Below, piece after piece: positions 17,494 through 26,025 of a stretch of 43,594 nucleotides of DNA. Location: NCBI GenBank assembly GCA_031272705.1, contig JAISTG010000018.1, forward strand, positions 1 through 43,594, in the 5' to 3' direction. This DNA is from Bacteroidales bacterium. Lineage in GTDB: Bacteria > Bacteroidota > Bacteroidia > Bacteroidales > P3. The translations under genes were made by a program, and so were the position numbers. The first letter of the stretch is position 1, and each line of letters opens with the position of its first letter. The notes under the pieces are model-generated. The model was not told the origin of the DNA, ran no database searches, and saw only the letters and a program-made list of their open reading frames with translations.

Positions 17494-18867
17494 TTAGAGG
17501 ATCATCATATAATAAACTTGCTGACCGTTAGGGTAAAAGCCTTCTATTACAACCTGTTGTCCTTTCTTTCTTTCCAAGCGTTTTATGCTTTCGGCGGTGG
17601 CAGGTTCGTTATCCACAGAAGTTATTATCAAGCCCGAACGGATACCAATGCGTCCAAGAGAGGAATTTTTTGTGCTGATCACCACTATCCCTTCGCCGTT
17701 TCGGAGGTTGTATTTGGCTGTTTCTTCGGCGGAAAGTCTGCGAAATGACGCATCAATTGCCTTAATCACGTCTCCGTTATCCACATTCTCGTCGGGAGTT
17801 CCTTCGGTGGAGAGGAGCGTAATGGTCTTTTTGGCGGGAGTATTGTTTCTTTCGTATGAGACTTCTACCGATTCGTCGGGAGAGAATTGAGCCATTAGCC
17901 CTGTGTATTCGGCATTCGTATGCACACTTCGTCCGTTGATGGCGGTTATTAGGTCTTTTTGCTTTAAGCCGGCTTTGTCAGCAGCACCGCCCTTAAAGAC
18001 ATTCTCTACGTATATTCCCCTCATATCCTCGGTGGTTTTGTCCATTTCACGAGTGGCGATACCAAGATATGCCTTTTGTGTTTGACCATATTTGATGAGG
18101 TCTTTGGTTACTTTACGCACGATATTTGAAGGAATGGCGAAGGAATATCCCGCAAAACTGCCCGTGGATGAGGCAATCGCCGTGTTTATTCCAATCAAAT
18201 CGCCGTCCAAATTGACCAAAGCCCCACCCGAATTGCCCGGATTGACGGCGGCATCGGTTTGAATAAACGACTGGATTGGCGTTTTGCTCATGGAGTTGCC
18301 GAGAATGTTGATGTCTCTTGCTTTGGCTGACACTATGCCATGCGTTACTGTGGAGGTGAGATTGAACGGATTACCCACTGCCAAAACCCATTCCCCGACC
18401 TTTACATCGTCGGAATTGCCGAAGGGTAGGGCTTGAAGACCGCTCACGTTATCAATTTTTATCACTGCCAAATCAGCCGAAGGGTCGTTACCGATGAGCC
18501 TTGCGGAGAATTGTCTTTGGTCGTTCAGCACCACTATTATGCTGTCTGCCTGTTCGGTAACGTGGTTATTGGTGATGATGTAACCTTCTTTTGCGTCAAT
18601 GATTACGCCCGAACCCGAAGTTTGATAGGCTCTTTGGCGGGGATTCATTTGAGCAAACGGGTTCATAAACAGGTCAAAGAAGTCCGCCATTGTGGGCGTT
18701 TTCATGGAGTAAAAGCACTGAATATGCACCACGGAATGCACACTTTTGTCGGCTGCTTGGGTGAAATTCGGCAGGGCATTGGCTGATTCCTGTGCGTGAT
18801 TACAGGAAGCGATACCCAGAATAACTGCAAATAAAGCAGTTGTTGCATTGATTCTTATCCTTTTCAT
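17494..18867 (-). CDS. degP: DegP/HtrA family serine protease-chaperone
   Basis: An envelope quality-control protease of 457 aa. The order is an N-terminal export signal with a possible lipobox (LGIASC), a trypsin-like domain with His in ITNNHV, Asp in PSADLAVIKI and Ser in GNSGGALV, then two PDZ domains (first containing YLGIATREM, second starting near IDASFRRLS). ATG 18867 is chosen because it gives a proper signal peptide; an upstream ATG at 18918 would add a charged extension. It follows rpoD in the same orientation, separated from it by about 100 bp that includes the rpoD promoter. Confidence 0.95.
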   Translation of the reverse strand: MKRIRINATTALFAVILGIASCNHAQESANALPNFTQAADKSVHSVVHIQCFYSMKTPTMADFFDLFMNPFAQMNPRQRAYQTSGSGVIIDAKEGYIITNNHVTEQADSIIVVLNDQRQFSARLIGNDPSADLAVIKIDNVSGLQALPFGNSDDVKVGEWVLAVGNPFNLTSTVTHGIVSAKARDINILGNSMSKTPIQSFIQTDAAVNPGNSGGALVNLDGDLIGINTAIASSTGSFAGYSFAIPSNIVRKVTKDLIKYGQTQKAYLGIATREMDKTTEDMRGIYVENVFKGGAADKAGLKQKDLITAINGRSVHTNAEYTGLMAQFSPDESVEVSYERNNTPAKKTITLLSTEGTPDENVDNGDVIKAIDASFRRLSAEETAKYNLRNGEGIVVISTKNSSLGRIGIRSGLIITSVDNEPATAESIKRLERKKGQQVVIEGFYPNGQQVYYMMIL

Positions 18868-19018
18868 CTTTATTTTATGTGTTAAGTTTGTAAAAAATTT
18901 TCTCTTAAAACGCAACAAACGCTCATTTATTATAAGGCAAACAAAAAATATATTTTAGCCTTTTGTTGAATGAGTTTCGGCTTTAAAAATCACGAATTTT
19001 GGGGTAATTTCCGACCTG

Positions 19019-19183
19019 TTTGTAAGTAACTGATAATGAGTAATAAAGAAATTCGGTTCATGAAACGCCGTTTCGTGAGTCACGAAACGCCATTTCATGA
19101 GTCACGAAACGCCGTTTCATGAGTCACGAAATGGCGTTTCATGAACCGAATTTCTTTATTACTCATTATCAGTTACTTACAAA
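19019..19183. repeat. 165-bp inverted repeat with 22-bp-period centre
   Basis: Perfect 51-bp arms (19019-19069 and 19133-19183) flank a centre in which GAAACGCC-type words start at 19062, 19084, 19106 and 19128, in exact 22-bp steps. The words are near-palindromic (GAAACGCCGTTTC), as are the linkers (RTGAGTCAC). The structure lies between the degP start and the stop of the substrate-binding protein gene, both on the minus strand. In RNA the arms would form a very stable hairpin, but there is no adjacent T-run. The flanks 18868-19018 hold only AT-rich leader sequence. Confidence 0.93.
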
Positions 19184-19216
19184 TGCTCTTAAAAAAGGCT
19201 AAAAATGGGGTTAAAA

Positions 19217-20110
19217 TTACCTGTGAATGATGTTGGAAATGTACTCAATGGCATCCACCGAACGAGGTGTTTGACAGTCCATTAACGCACTTTCAACGGG
19301 ATAAACCTGTCCTTTCCTTACGGCGTTCAGGTCATTGTAGGGCGGCGTTTTAATGAAAGCGGCGTAGTCTTCCTTACGAATGAACACATAATCAGGCTGA
19401 TGAGCAAACAGATTCTCCCGAGAGAACGACCAGTTTCTTGCATTCTCCGCCACGTTTTGACCGCCTGCCAAGGTGAGAATGTTATGAATGTAAGTGCCGT
19501 TTCCCGCAGAAAAATCGCCCGAAGTGCCGAAACCCACCACGTAATAGACCTTTGGACGAGGCGAATTTGGCTTTTTCATCTGTTCGGTTTTGGTTTTTAC
19601 GGCGGCGATTTTAGCCTTCATGTCGCTGACGATAGCGGCTGATAATGAGTCCTTTTGAAGTATTTTCCCGAGCAGTTTTAGGGTTTCGTACGTGCCTTCT
19701 ACCGTTTTGCGTTCGGGGAAAGAAACAATGGCAATGCCCGAACGCTCAATTTGCATCACAAGTTCTTTGGAAACCATTGAACCACAAAGCACTAAATCGG
19801 GTCGTAAAGCGATTATTCTCTCCGCCGAAACGTTGGAAATACCGCCCACAGATGCTATTTTTGAGACCTGAGGTTGAGGGAAAGAGCAGTAGTCGGTGCG
19901 TCCAACGAGTAGCGTATCTGCCTGTAAATCAAATATCATTTCCGTAATTCCGGGCGACAAAGAGACTATTCGCCGCAGGTCTTTTGGTATATTGACGTTG
20001 CGATTATAGTAATCTGTAATGGAGATTGAGGGTTTTATGTGTTGAGAATGAGGCTTTTCGCATCCGCAAAAGACCATAATCATTATTACAAAAGGGATAA
20101 AATGTTTCAT
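19217..20110 (-). CDS. Periplasmic/lipoprotein substrate-binding protein of an ABC importer (BtuF/FecB type)
   Basis: The 297-aa protein has a lipobox (MVFCGC, C17) and the class III binding-protein fold of cobalamin, siderophore and haem importers: RIVSLSPGITEMIFDL, TDYC, the GGISNVSAERIIALRPDLVL hinge helix, and FSAGNGTYIHNILTLAGG. It is the last gene of a three-gene minus-strand operon (permease, ATPase, this gene) with 3-bp gaps. The ligand cannot be decided; cobalamin is plausible from TDYCSFP-type motifs, and iron chelates or haem are alternatives. Confidence 0.9.
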   Translation of the reverse strand: MKHFIPFVIMIMVFCGCEKPHSQHIKPSISITDYYNRNVNIPKDLRRIVSLSPGITEMIFDLQADTLLVGRTDYCSFPQPQVSKIASVGGISNVSAERIIALRPDLVLCGSMVSKELVMQIERSGIAIVSFPERKTVEGTYETLKLLGKILQKDSLSAAIVSDMKAKIAAVKTKTEQMKKPNSPRPKVYYVVGFGTSGDFSAGNGTYIHNILTLAGGQNVAENARNWSFSRENLFAHQPDYVFIRKEDYAAFIKTPPYNDLNAVRKGQVYPVESALMDCQTPRSVDAIEYISNIIHR

Positions 20111-20113
20111 AAT

Positions 20114-20887
20114 TTAATTGAAAATGATGTGAGGTTTAAGGGATTCGTCGGTTATGATTTGTGCATCCACGCCAAAGAAACGCCTGATATTCAACGGAGA
20201 AAGTATGTTTTTGGTGTCGCCCTTTGCCACAAGAGAGCCGCCGTTCAGCACAAACAGATGTTGAGTATGTGCCAATGCGAGGTTGAGGTCGTGGAGAATG
20301 ACAACGATAGTTCTGTGTTCCAATCGGTTAATTTGGGTTAAAAGGTTCATTATTTCCTGCTGATGTTTGATGTCCAAAGAGGAAATCGGCTCGTCCAAAA
20401 GAATAAACGGCGTGTCCTGAACCAATGCTCTGGCAATGATAATTCGTTGTAACTCACCGCCGGACAGCACTTTCACAGACGTGTTTCGCAGATCCCACGT
20501 TCCTGTTTGCCTCATTGCCCTTTCCACTTTTGCTAAATCCTCCTCAGAATCCGCCATAAGCCATCGCTTCTGAGAGGCAAACCGACCCATCATTACGATT
20601 TGATGCGCCGAGAAATCAAAGAGAATGTCGGTATGTTGCGGCACAACAGCAATTTGTTTGGCTAATTGGCGTGCGGAGTATGAGGCAATATCCTTTCCGT
20701 TTATGGTTATTGAGCCGTCGGATTTTGTGTTAAGAGTGCCTGACATACAGCGTAAAAGGGTTGTTTTTCCGCTGCCATTGTTACCTATTATGCCGTAAAA
20801 TCCGCCGTCTTCAAGGCAAAGACTCACGTCATTTAACAGAATCTTGTGTCTGTTTGCTTTGTATGTGAGGTGTTTTACTTCAATCAT
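20114..20887 (-). CDS. ABC importer ATPase (BtuD/FecE type)
   Basis: The 257-aa cytoplasmic ATPase has Walker A GNNGSGKTT (residues 35-43), a Q-loop in VVPQHTD, signature LSGGELQR, Walker B FILLDEP and switch His in VILHDLN. It belongs to the FecCD-associated group that energises cobalamin or iron-chelate import. The spacing to the permease upstream and the binding protein downstream is 3 bp each, so the three are translated from one transcript. Confidence 0.95.
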   Translation of the reverse strand: MIEVKHLTYKANRHKILLNDVSLCLEDGGFYGIIGNNGSGKTTLLRCMSGTLNTKSDGSITINGKDIASYSARQLAKQIAVVPQHTDILFDFSAHQIVMMGRFASQKRWLMADSEEDLAKVERAMRQTGTWDLRNTSVKVLSGGELQRIIIARALVQDTPFILLDEPISSLDIKHQQEIMNLLTQINRLEHRTIVVILHDLNLALAHTQHLFVLNGGSLVAKGDTKNILSPLNIRRFFGVDAQIITDESLKPHIIFN

Positions 20888-20890
20888 CGT

Positions 20891-21940
20891 TTATCGGTTG
20901 AGGCGTTTTTTGGCGTTAAACAAAAGATATATGAATACGGGTGAACCAATCAGCGATGTGATACTTCCAATCGGTAACTCCGAAGGGGGCATCACCGTAC
21001 GGGAAATAACGTCTGCCGAAAGCATAAAGAGCATTCCGCCAAGCAAGGAATAAGGTATGATGCGTCTGTTATCAGCACCCACGAGCAGCCTTACAACATG
21101 TGGAACGACCAATCCAACAAAACCGATAACGCCTGTGAAGGATACAATGACCGCAATCATAAGGGTTGAAACAAGTAAAATAATTCTTTTTGTGCGTTCA
21201 ACGTTTATTCCTATTGTTTTGGCTGTTTGATTTCCAAGTAGTAAAGCATTCAAATCCTTCGCATAAAGTCCTGTAACCCCAATCCCAATGACCACAAACA
21301 AAGCCACTATTCCCGTATTTTCAAAAGTAGCAGAGGCTAATGAACCCATAGTCCAAAAGATTATCTTATCCATTGATTGATGATTTAGCACCATAAGAAG
21401 TGAAACAACGGCGGCAATAAGAAAGTTAAGACTTATCCCCGCAAGAAGTAAAGTCGTGGTATGCAAGCGGTTTCCTATGGAAGAGATACCAACGATGAGC
21501 ATCACGGAAGCAAGAGCCGTCAAGAACGAAAGCCCACTTATGCCCCAGATAAAACCGTTTAATCCGGTGATTATTGCGATTGCTGCCCCCAGAGAAGCCC
21601 CTGACGAGACCCCAAGTACGTAAGGATCGCTCAAAGGATTACGAAAAATAGCCTGAAACGCAACTCCGCAAACCGAAAGCCCTGCTCCCGAAAGTACAGC
21701 AAGCAAAGTGCGTGGCAGTCTTAAATTAAAAATTATATACTGCGTGTTTTCGCTAACTTGAGATGAGCCTTTGCTACCGGAAAAAACCGATAACAACGCC
21801 TTCCACGCCTCATCTATTCCTATATCCGCAACACCTATCAAACAACTGACAAACATCAAAAGCACAAGGGCAACGATTAGTAAAACAATTATAAAATTTC
21901 CGTATTTCAAAATCCTGTTTAATATTTTTAACGGCTGCAA
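20891..21940 (-). CDS. FecCD/BtuC-family ABC permease
   Basis: The 349-aa integral membrane protein has about ten membrane helices. Family motifs are LRLPRTLLAVLSGAGLSVCG, NPLSDPYVLGVSSGASLGAA, and the coupling segment GVIGFVGLVVPHVVRLLVG. It is the first gene of the importer operon. A CAAAGGTA (minus TACCTTTG) promoter element lies upstream (near 21948). No B12 riboswitch consensus is apparent in the short leader, so cobalamin control by a riboswitch is not supported. Confidence 0.95.
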   Translation of the reverse strand: MQPLKILNRILKYGNFIIVLLIVALVLLMFVSCLIGVADIGIDEAWKALLSVFSGSKGSSQVSENTQYIIFNLRLPRTLLAVLSGAGLSVCGVAFQAIFRNPLSDPYVLGVSSGASLGAAIAIITGLNGFIWGISGLSFLTALASVMLIVGISSIGNRLHTTTLLLAGISLNFLIAAVVSLLMVLNHQSMDKIIFWTMGSLASATFENTGIVALFVVIGIGVTGLYAKDLNALLLGNQTAKTIGINVERTKRIILLVSTLMIAVIVSFTGVIGFVGLVVPHVVRLLVGADNRRIIPYSLLGGMLFMLSADVISRTVMPPSELPIGSITSLIGSPVFIYLLFNAKKRLNR

Positions 21941-21994
21941 AGGTACAATTTTTTTATTGATTTACCGGCTTGTTGTAAAGTTCCGAAAATTTGT

Positions 21995-22108
21995 AATTTG
22001 ATTACGGAAAATTATAATCAAATTCTAGCGTTCTGGAATCAAATTATAGAACGCCGGAATTTGATTATAGAATTCTGTAATTTGATTCTAGCGTGCCGGA
22101 ATTTGATT
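21995..22108. repeat. Phased 21-bp palindromic-word array (6 units)
   Basis: Exact words start at 21995, 22016, 22037, 22058, 22079 and 22100, in orientations R F F R R R. The linkers, all 12 nt, are ACGGAAAATTAT, CTAGCGTTCTGG, ATAGAACGCCGG, ATAGAATTCTGT and CTAGCGTGCCGG. The right end runs into TGGCTACG, shared with 1856-1872. The array lies between the divergent starts of the ABC importer and the deiminase gene. Confidence 0.9.
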
Positions 22109-22156
22109 TGGCTACGCCGAGATAAAGTTTCTGATATACTCTTATGAACTTTTGGT

Positions 22157-22187
22157 TTGCGGGATTATAAAAAAAGTTGTACCTTTG
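22157..22187 (+). promoter_or_regulatory. Promoter of the deiminase gene
   Basis: TTG (22157-22159), 20 nt, then TACCTTTG (22180-22187). The element is 24 bp upstream of the ATG at 22212 and about 50 bp downstream of the phased array. Confidence 0.75.
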
Positions 22188-22211
22188 CAAAAATTTTAAT
22201 ACACAAAACGA

Positions 22212-24284
22212 ATGAAAAAAACATTTATATTCCTGCTTGCAGCCCTTGTTATTTCGGTTGCAGCAACAGGACAGACAAATAAGGCATTGTTAGACCGGAA
22301 ACGTGCCGATGCTTTGCAAAAAGCAGAAAGTTTAAGTGAAACACAAATCATTGAAAACTTTAAGAAATATCATCAAAGAAAGCCCGTACAGCATGATTTG
22401 AGCAAAATCAAAATACAAAAGGCTGAAACAAGTACAGCCGAGTCAAAAGCCGAACTTGCGGTGCCTGATAATATGATTTTCCCTAATGAGGCTGACGAGG
22501 TACAGGCTATTCTTATGACTTGGTTATACGATTCTTACACGGTGAATGGTGATAATTATGCCGAGCCAATGTTCGAAGGATTGGGCTTTGATTACTATGA
22601 CGCAACTTATACGCTGGTTGATATTTACAGTGTGCCTGATGTGGCTTCCAACAGCCCTTATGCCAAACTTTTTGCTTCACTTGCAAACGGTATTCAGCAA
22701 TATACACAGGTGTGGATTAACATTTGGGACGGTGCGGACTCAACTTTGATAAAAGATTATATGACTTCACGCGGTACTCCTTTGACAAACTATCGGTTCT
22801 TTATTTCTCCCGGCAACTCCTTTTGGTATCGTGATTGCGGACCTGTTGCTTTCTATTACGGCGAAGAAGACAGTATTGCCTTTATGGACTTTGAATACTA
22901 CGGCGGAAGACCAATGGACGATAAACTTCCTGTGTTTATAGGTCAGCAGGCAGGCTTCCCTGTTTATACCAATACGATTGAGTATGAGGGAGGTAACATT
23001 CTGCTTGACGGAGCAGGCTCTTTATTCACTTCTTCTGCGGTTTATGACTTGAACCAGGACAATTACGGTTTATACGTTCAAGACCCGAATAATCCTTATA
23101 ACTATTCCTTGCAATACAAACCTGCTCTGAGCAAAGCAAATGTTAATGATAGTCTTACACATTTGCTAAATCTCTCACGTTGTGTTGTTTTACCTGCTCT
23201 GAATTATGATGGCGGAACAGGACATGTTGATTTGTACATGGATATGTGGGATGAGAATACGTTCGTATCAACAAAGCATCCCGATGTAATGGCTAATCTG
23301 TCCGACCCTAAAAGAGTTGAAAGTAATATGGACAGCATTACGAAACTTACTTCAATGCACGGAGTCAATTATCACAACACCCGTATCCCTCTTCCTACAA
23401 AAGACGATGGTACATGGTACTCTTCGCAAACTCAATACAACAACTCTTACACCCGTTCTTACTCAAACCATACCTTTGTTAATAAAGGTATAATGCAACC
23501 CGTATTTCATACCGGAACAAGCGGATATGAGCAGGGTGATTCCGCAGCAATAGAGATTATGAAAGTTTGTTATCCGGGTTATGAATTTACGGAAATTGAC
23601 GTTAGAACTTTTGATGGTTATGGTGGAGCAATACATTGTATCACTAAACAGATACCTGCGGAAAATCCTGTAAGAATTTATCATGACCCTGTACGTACAT
23701 GGAATACGGCATCAGGCAATCCCGCTGTTGTAAGAGCTATCTGTCAAAACAAAAGTGGAATAGAATCTGTTACTCTTTACTATCGCAAGAAGGGAGAACA
23801 GACATGGAACAGCCAAAATATGTGGTATGATTCTTATAGTATGTGGTACGGCGCTCTTCCTTTGGAACAAAATACTGCTCAAACGATAGACACTATGGAA
23901 TACTATCTTTCAGCAACTTCAAACAACGGAAAAACAATAACAAAGCCCATAACAGCATCACAAGGATTTTATTCTACGGCTTATGCTTATAATGTAGATG
24001 GCGTAGGTTTGCAATCTGCTGCTTCGATTACCGATATGCACATCGGAGAGTTTTCTCCAAATCCGTCAAACGGCAAAACAGAATTACGAATTGAAGGAGG
24101 CTTGAAATCAGACCTCGCTGTAAGAATAGTAAGTGTTAAAGGACAGGTGCTTTATTCTGATGTACTGAAACAGGGAACTGATTCGTTTGAATTAAATACG
24201 GAAAACTTCCGTTCAGGTGTTTATTGGGCTATCTTCGGACAAAATGGAAATACAACGGCTCGCAAATTAGTTGTTGTAAAGTAA
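22212..24284 (+). CDS. Secreted peptidylarginine/agmatine deiminase-like protein with T9SS C-terminal domain
   Basis: The 690-aa protein has a signal peptide (ends near ATGQ), a pro-segment, then a guanidine-deiminase domain (PF04371, PAD_porph type) from about residue 80 to 500. Candidate catalytic residues follow the family order: D208 (WYRDCGP), H338 and D340 (GTGHVDLYMDM), and nucleophile C476 (GGAIHCITKQ). An Ig-like stretch (about 505-600) and a type A T9SS sorting domain (about 615-690, with PNPSNGKTEL, SGVYWAIF and KLVVVK) follow. The nearest named relative is the Porphyromonas enzyme PPAD, which citrullinates proteins, but domain spacing here is longer. Peptidyl versus free-amine specificity cannot be told. 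It probably acts outside the cell or on its surface. Confidence 0.88.
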   Translation: MKKTFIFLLAALVISVAATGQTNKALLDRKRADALQKAESLSETQIIENFKKYHQRKPVQHDLSKIKIQKAETSTAESKAELAVPDNMIFPNEADEVQAILMTWLYDSYTVNGDNYAEPMFEGLGFDYYDATYTLVDIYSVPDVASNSPYAKLFASLANGIQQYTQVWINIWDGADSTLIKDYMTSRGTPLTNYRFFISPGNSFWYRDCGPVAFYYGEEDSIAFMDFEYYGGRPMDDKLPVFIGQQAGFPVYTNTIEYEGGNILLDGAGSLFTSSAVYDLNQDNYGLYVQDPNNPYNYSLQYKPALSKANVNDSLTHLLNLSRCVVLPALNYDGGTGHVDLYMDMWDENTFVSTKHPDVMANLSDPKRVESNMDSITKLTSMHGVNYHNTRIPLPTKDDGTWYSSQTQYNNSYTRSYSNHTFVNKGIMQPVFHTGTSGYEQGDSAAIEIMKVCYPGYEFTEIDVRTFDGYGGAIHCITKQIPAENPVRIYHDPVRTWNTASGNPAVVRAICQNKSGIESVTLYYRKKGEQTWNSQNMWYDSYSMWYGALPLEQNTAQTIDTMEYYLSATSNNGKTITKPITASQGFYSTAYAYNVDGVGLQSAASITDMHIGEFSPNPSNGKTELRIEGGLKSDLAVRIVSVKGQVLYSDVLKQGTDSFELNTENFRSGVYWAIFGQNGNTTARKLVVVK

Positions 24285-24293
24285 TAATGCTTT

Positions 24294-25571
24294 ATGACAA
24301 GGGCAAGTCTTAATAACAAAATACTTTATTATGTGGTAATGTTTTGCTGCTTTGCAATAACATTACCACCTTTTTTTAAGACGCTTTCGCTCTTTCTGCT
24401 TTTTATTGCACTGATTGCAACGGGTGAGATAAAAAAAACAAAGATAGAAAAAGGTTTCTGGTCATTCTATAATCCTTTACTGATTTCAGTTTTGTTGTAT
24501 TTAATATATTGTATTGGTATGTTATACACGCAGGATTTGGCTTACGGCTTACAGGATTTACAGATAAAGTTACCACTTCTTGTTTTGCCTATACTAATGC
24601 TATTTTTACCAAAATCATTACTTGCAAAAGATAAATTATGGTCTTATGCCTCTGCATTTATGGCAGGTTTGATATTGATAATGCTTTGTTGCGTAGTAAA
24701 GGGTTTTGCCAAGGCTTTTTCCGGCGAAACCTTCAACATACAGCCTCTTACCTATGCTGCTCTGTCAGGCAAATTGGGCGTATCTCCTGCTTATATGGCG
24801 TTGGCAATAACAATAAGTATTTTGTTGTTATATAAAAAACCGATTGCAAAAATATTTAATATCACTCCATTACTTGCAAAAATCATACGGATATGTGTTT
24901 TTGGATTTTTAGTTCTTTTTCTGATATTTCTGAAATCAAAAGCAGGCTGGTTATGTTTTTATTTCACTAATTTAAGTCTTATTATTGATTTGATTATCAA
25001 AAGAAAGATGATACGATTCATTGGCTTTGTGATTGTATTATTAGGAATTATTTTTATTGTAGCAAATTTCAATATTTTAAGTGACAGATACAAAGCGTTT
25101 ATTGTTCAAAAGCACAATCATTCAGAGACATTTAATAATTCTATATCCGAAAGACAGATTATTTATTCACACTATCCGGAGTTGTTTGTGCAGAACTTGC
25201 CTTTTGGAGTTGGCACAGGAGACACCAGAGGGGAAATGTCGGACTGTTTAATAAAAAGATTTGGCGTAGAAAACATATTCTTAAATGCTCATAATCAGTT
25301 TTTACAGACAGCAATAGCCATAGGAACACCCGGATTACTTACTTTGCTTTGGCTGTATTTGATTTTTGTAATAAAATTCTGGAATAAGCAACAATGGTGG
25401 CTTATTTCTATTGTGGCAATATGCGGAATCAGCATGCTTTTTGAGTCAATGCTTGAACGTCAGCAGGGCGTTTTCTACTTTGTATTCGTCATTTGCCTGC
25501 TGTATCCTTTAATTCAAAATAACAAAGGAAACTATTCCGAAGACTCATCTGCTCTATCCACAGATGAATAA
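24294..25571 (+). CDS. O-antigen ligase/polymerase family membrane protein (Wzy_C)
   Basis: The 425-aa protein has about eleven hydrophobic segments and a large loop before the conserved NAHNQFLQTAIAIGTPGLL region, which defines the WaaL/Wzy_C family (PF04932). WaaL joins O-polysaccharide to lipid A-core. In Porphyromonas, A-LPS made this way also anchors T9SS cargo. It starts 9 bp after the deiminase stop, so the two are probably co-transcribed. Its last 40 bp overlap the 3' end of the convergent gene. Ligase versus polymerase cannot be decided. Confidence 0.82.
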   Translation: MTRASLNNKILYYVVMFCCFAITLPPFFKTLSLFLLFIALIATGEIKKTKIEKGFWSFYNPLLISVLLYLIYCIGMLYTQDLAYGLQDLQIKLPLLVLPILMLFLPKSLLAKDKLWSYASAFMAGLILIMLCCVVKGFAKAFSGETFNIQPLTYAALSGKLGVSPAYMALAITISILLLYKKPIAKIFNITPLLAKIIRICVFGFLVLFLIFLKSKAGWLCFYFTNLSLIIDLIIKRKMIRFIGFVIVLLGIIFIVANFNILSDRYKAFIVQKHNHSETFNNSISERQIIYSHYPELFVQNLPFGVGTGDTRGEMSDCLIKRFGVENIFLNAHNQFLQTAIAIGTPGLLTLLWLYLIFVIKFWNKQQWWLISIVAICGISMLFESMLERQQGVFYFVFVICLLYPLIQNNKGNYSEDSSALSTDE

Positions 25572-25900
25572 TCTCCGTGCATCAGCACAATTCGCTTTTT
25601 GTTTTCTCCACCTTCTTCTTCCGTGCTGACAGTTGTTTCTTCGTCATCGTCAGAAGTAAATAAATCCTTGTCAAACTCCTCATCGGAGATTCTTTCATCA
25701 ATTTTCACATCAACCTTAACCATATATGAAGTATCCTCTGTCTCAAAAGGAACAACAAAAATTTGACTTCCGTCAGGTTTTGTTATCTTTTGAATAAAGT
25801 TTGAGTAGCCTTCGGAATAGCAAAGATTGAATTTATTCTGCAATTCCTCACTAAGGTGCTTATAACTGATTATCAGGCGTTTTTTATCTTTTGATGTCAT
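25532..25900 (-). CDS. Small acidic conserved protein, function unknown
   Basis: The 122-aa protein has no signal or membrane segment. The first 85 residues look like a compact domain (SEELQNKFNLCYSEGYSNF, then beta strands around FVVPFETEDTSYMVKVDV). The tail is very acidic (FTSDDDEETTVSTEEEGG). I know similar short proteins only as Bacteroidales hypotheticals. Its 3' end overlaps the convergent ligase-like gene by 40 bp. Confidence 0.7.
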   Translation of the reverse strand: MTSKDKKRLIISYKHLSEELQNKFNLCYSEGYSNFIQKITKPDGSQIFVVPFETEDTSYMVKVDVKIDERISDEEFDKDLFTSDDDEETTVSTEEEGGENKKRIVLMHGDYSSVDRADESSE

Positions 25901-26025
25901 AAAATACTGTTTAATTTTTTTGCAATAATACGAACTTTGTACGTAATATAATCACATTTGACAAAAAAAAATTCTCATTTAAGCCCTATATTCAACAATT
26001 ACAATAAGATAAAGTTTCACAAAAA

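Noticed and set aside
21941..21994. Cobalamin riboswitch ahead of the ABC importer
   Set aside because: The leader between promoter element and ATG is too short and no B12-box-like sequence is seen.
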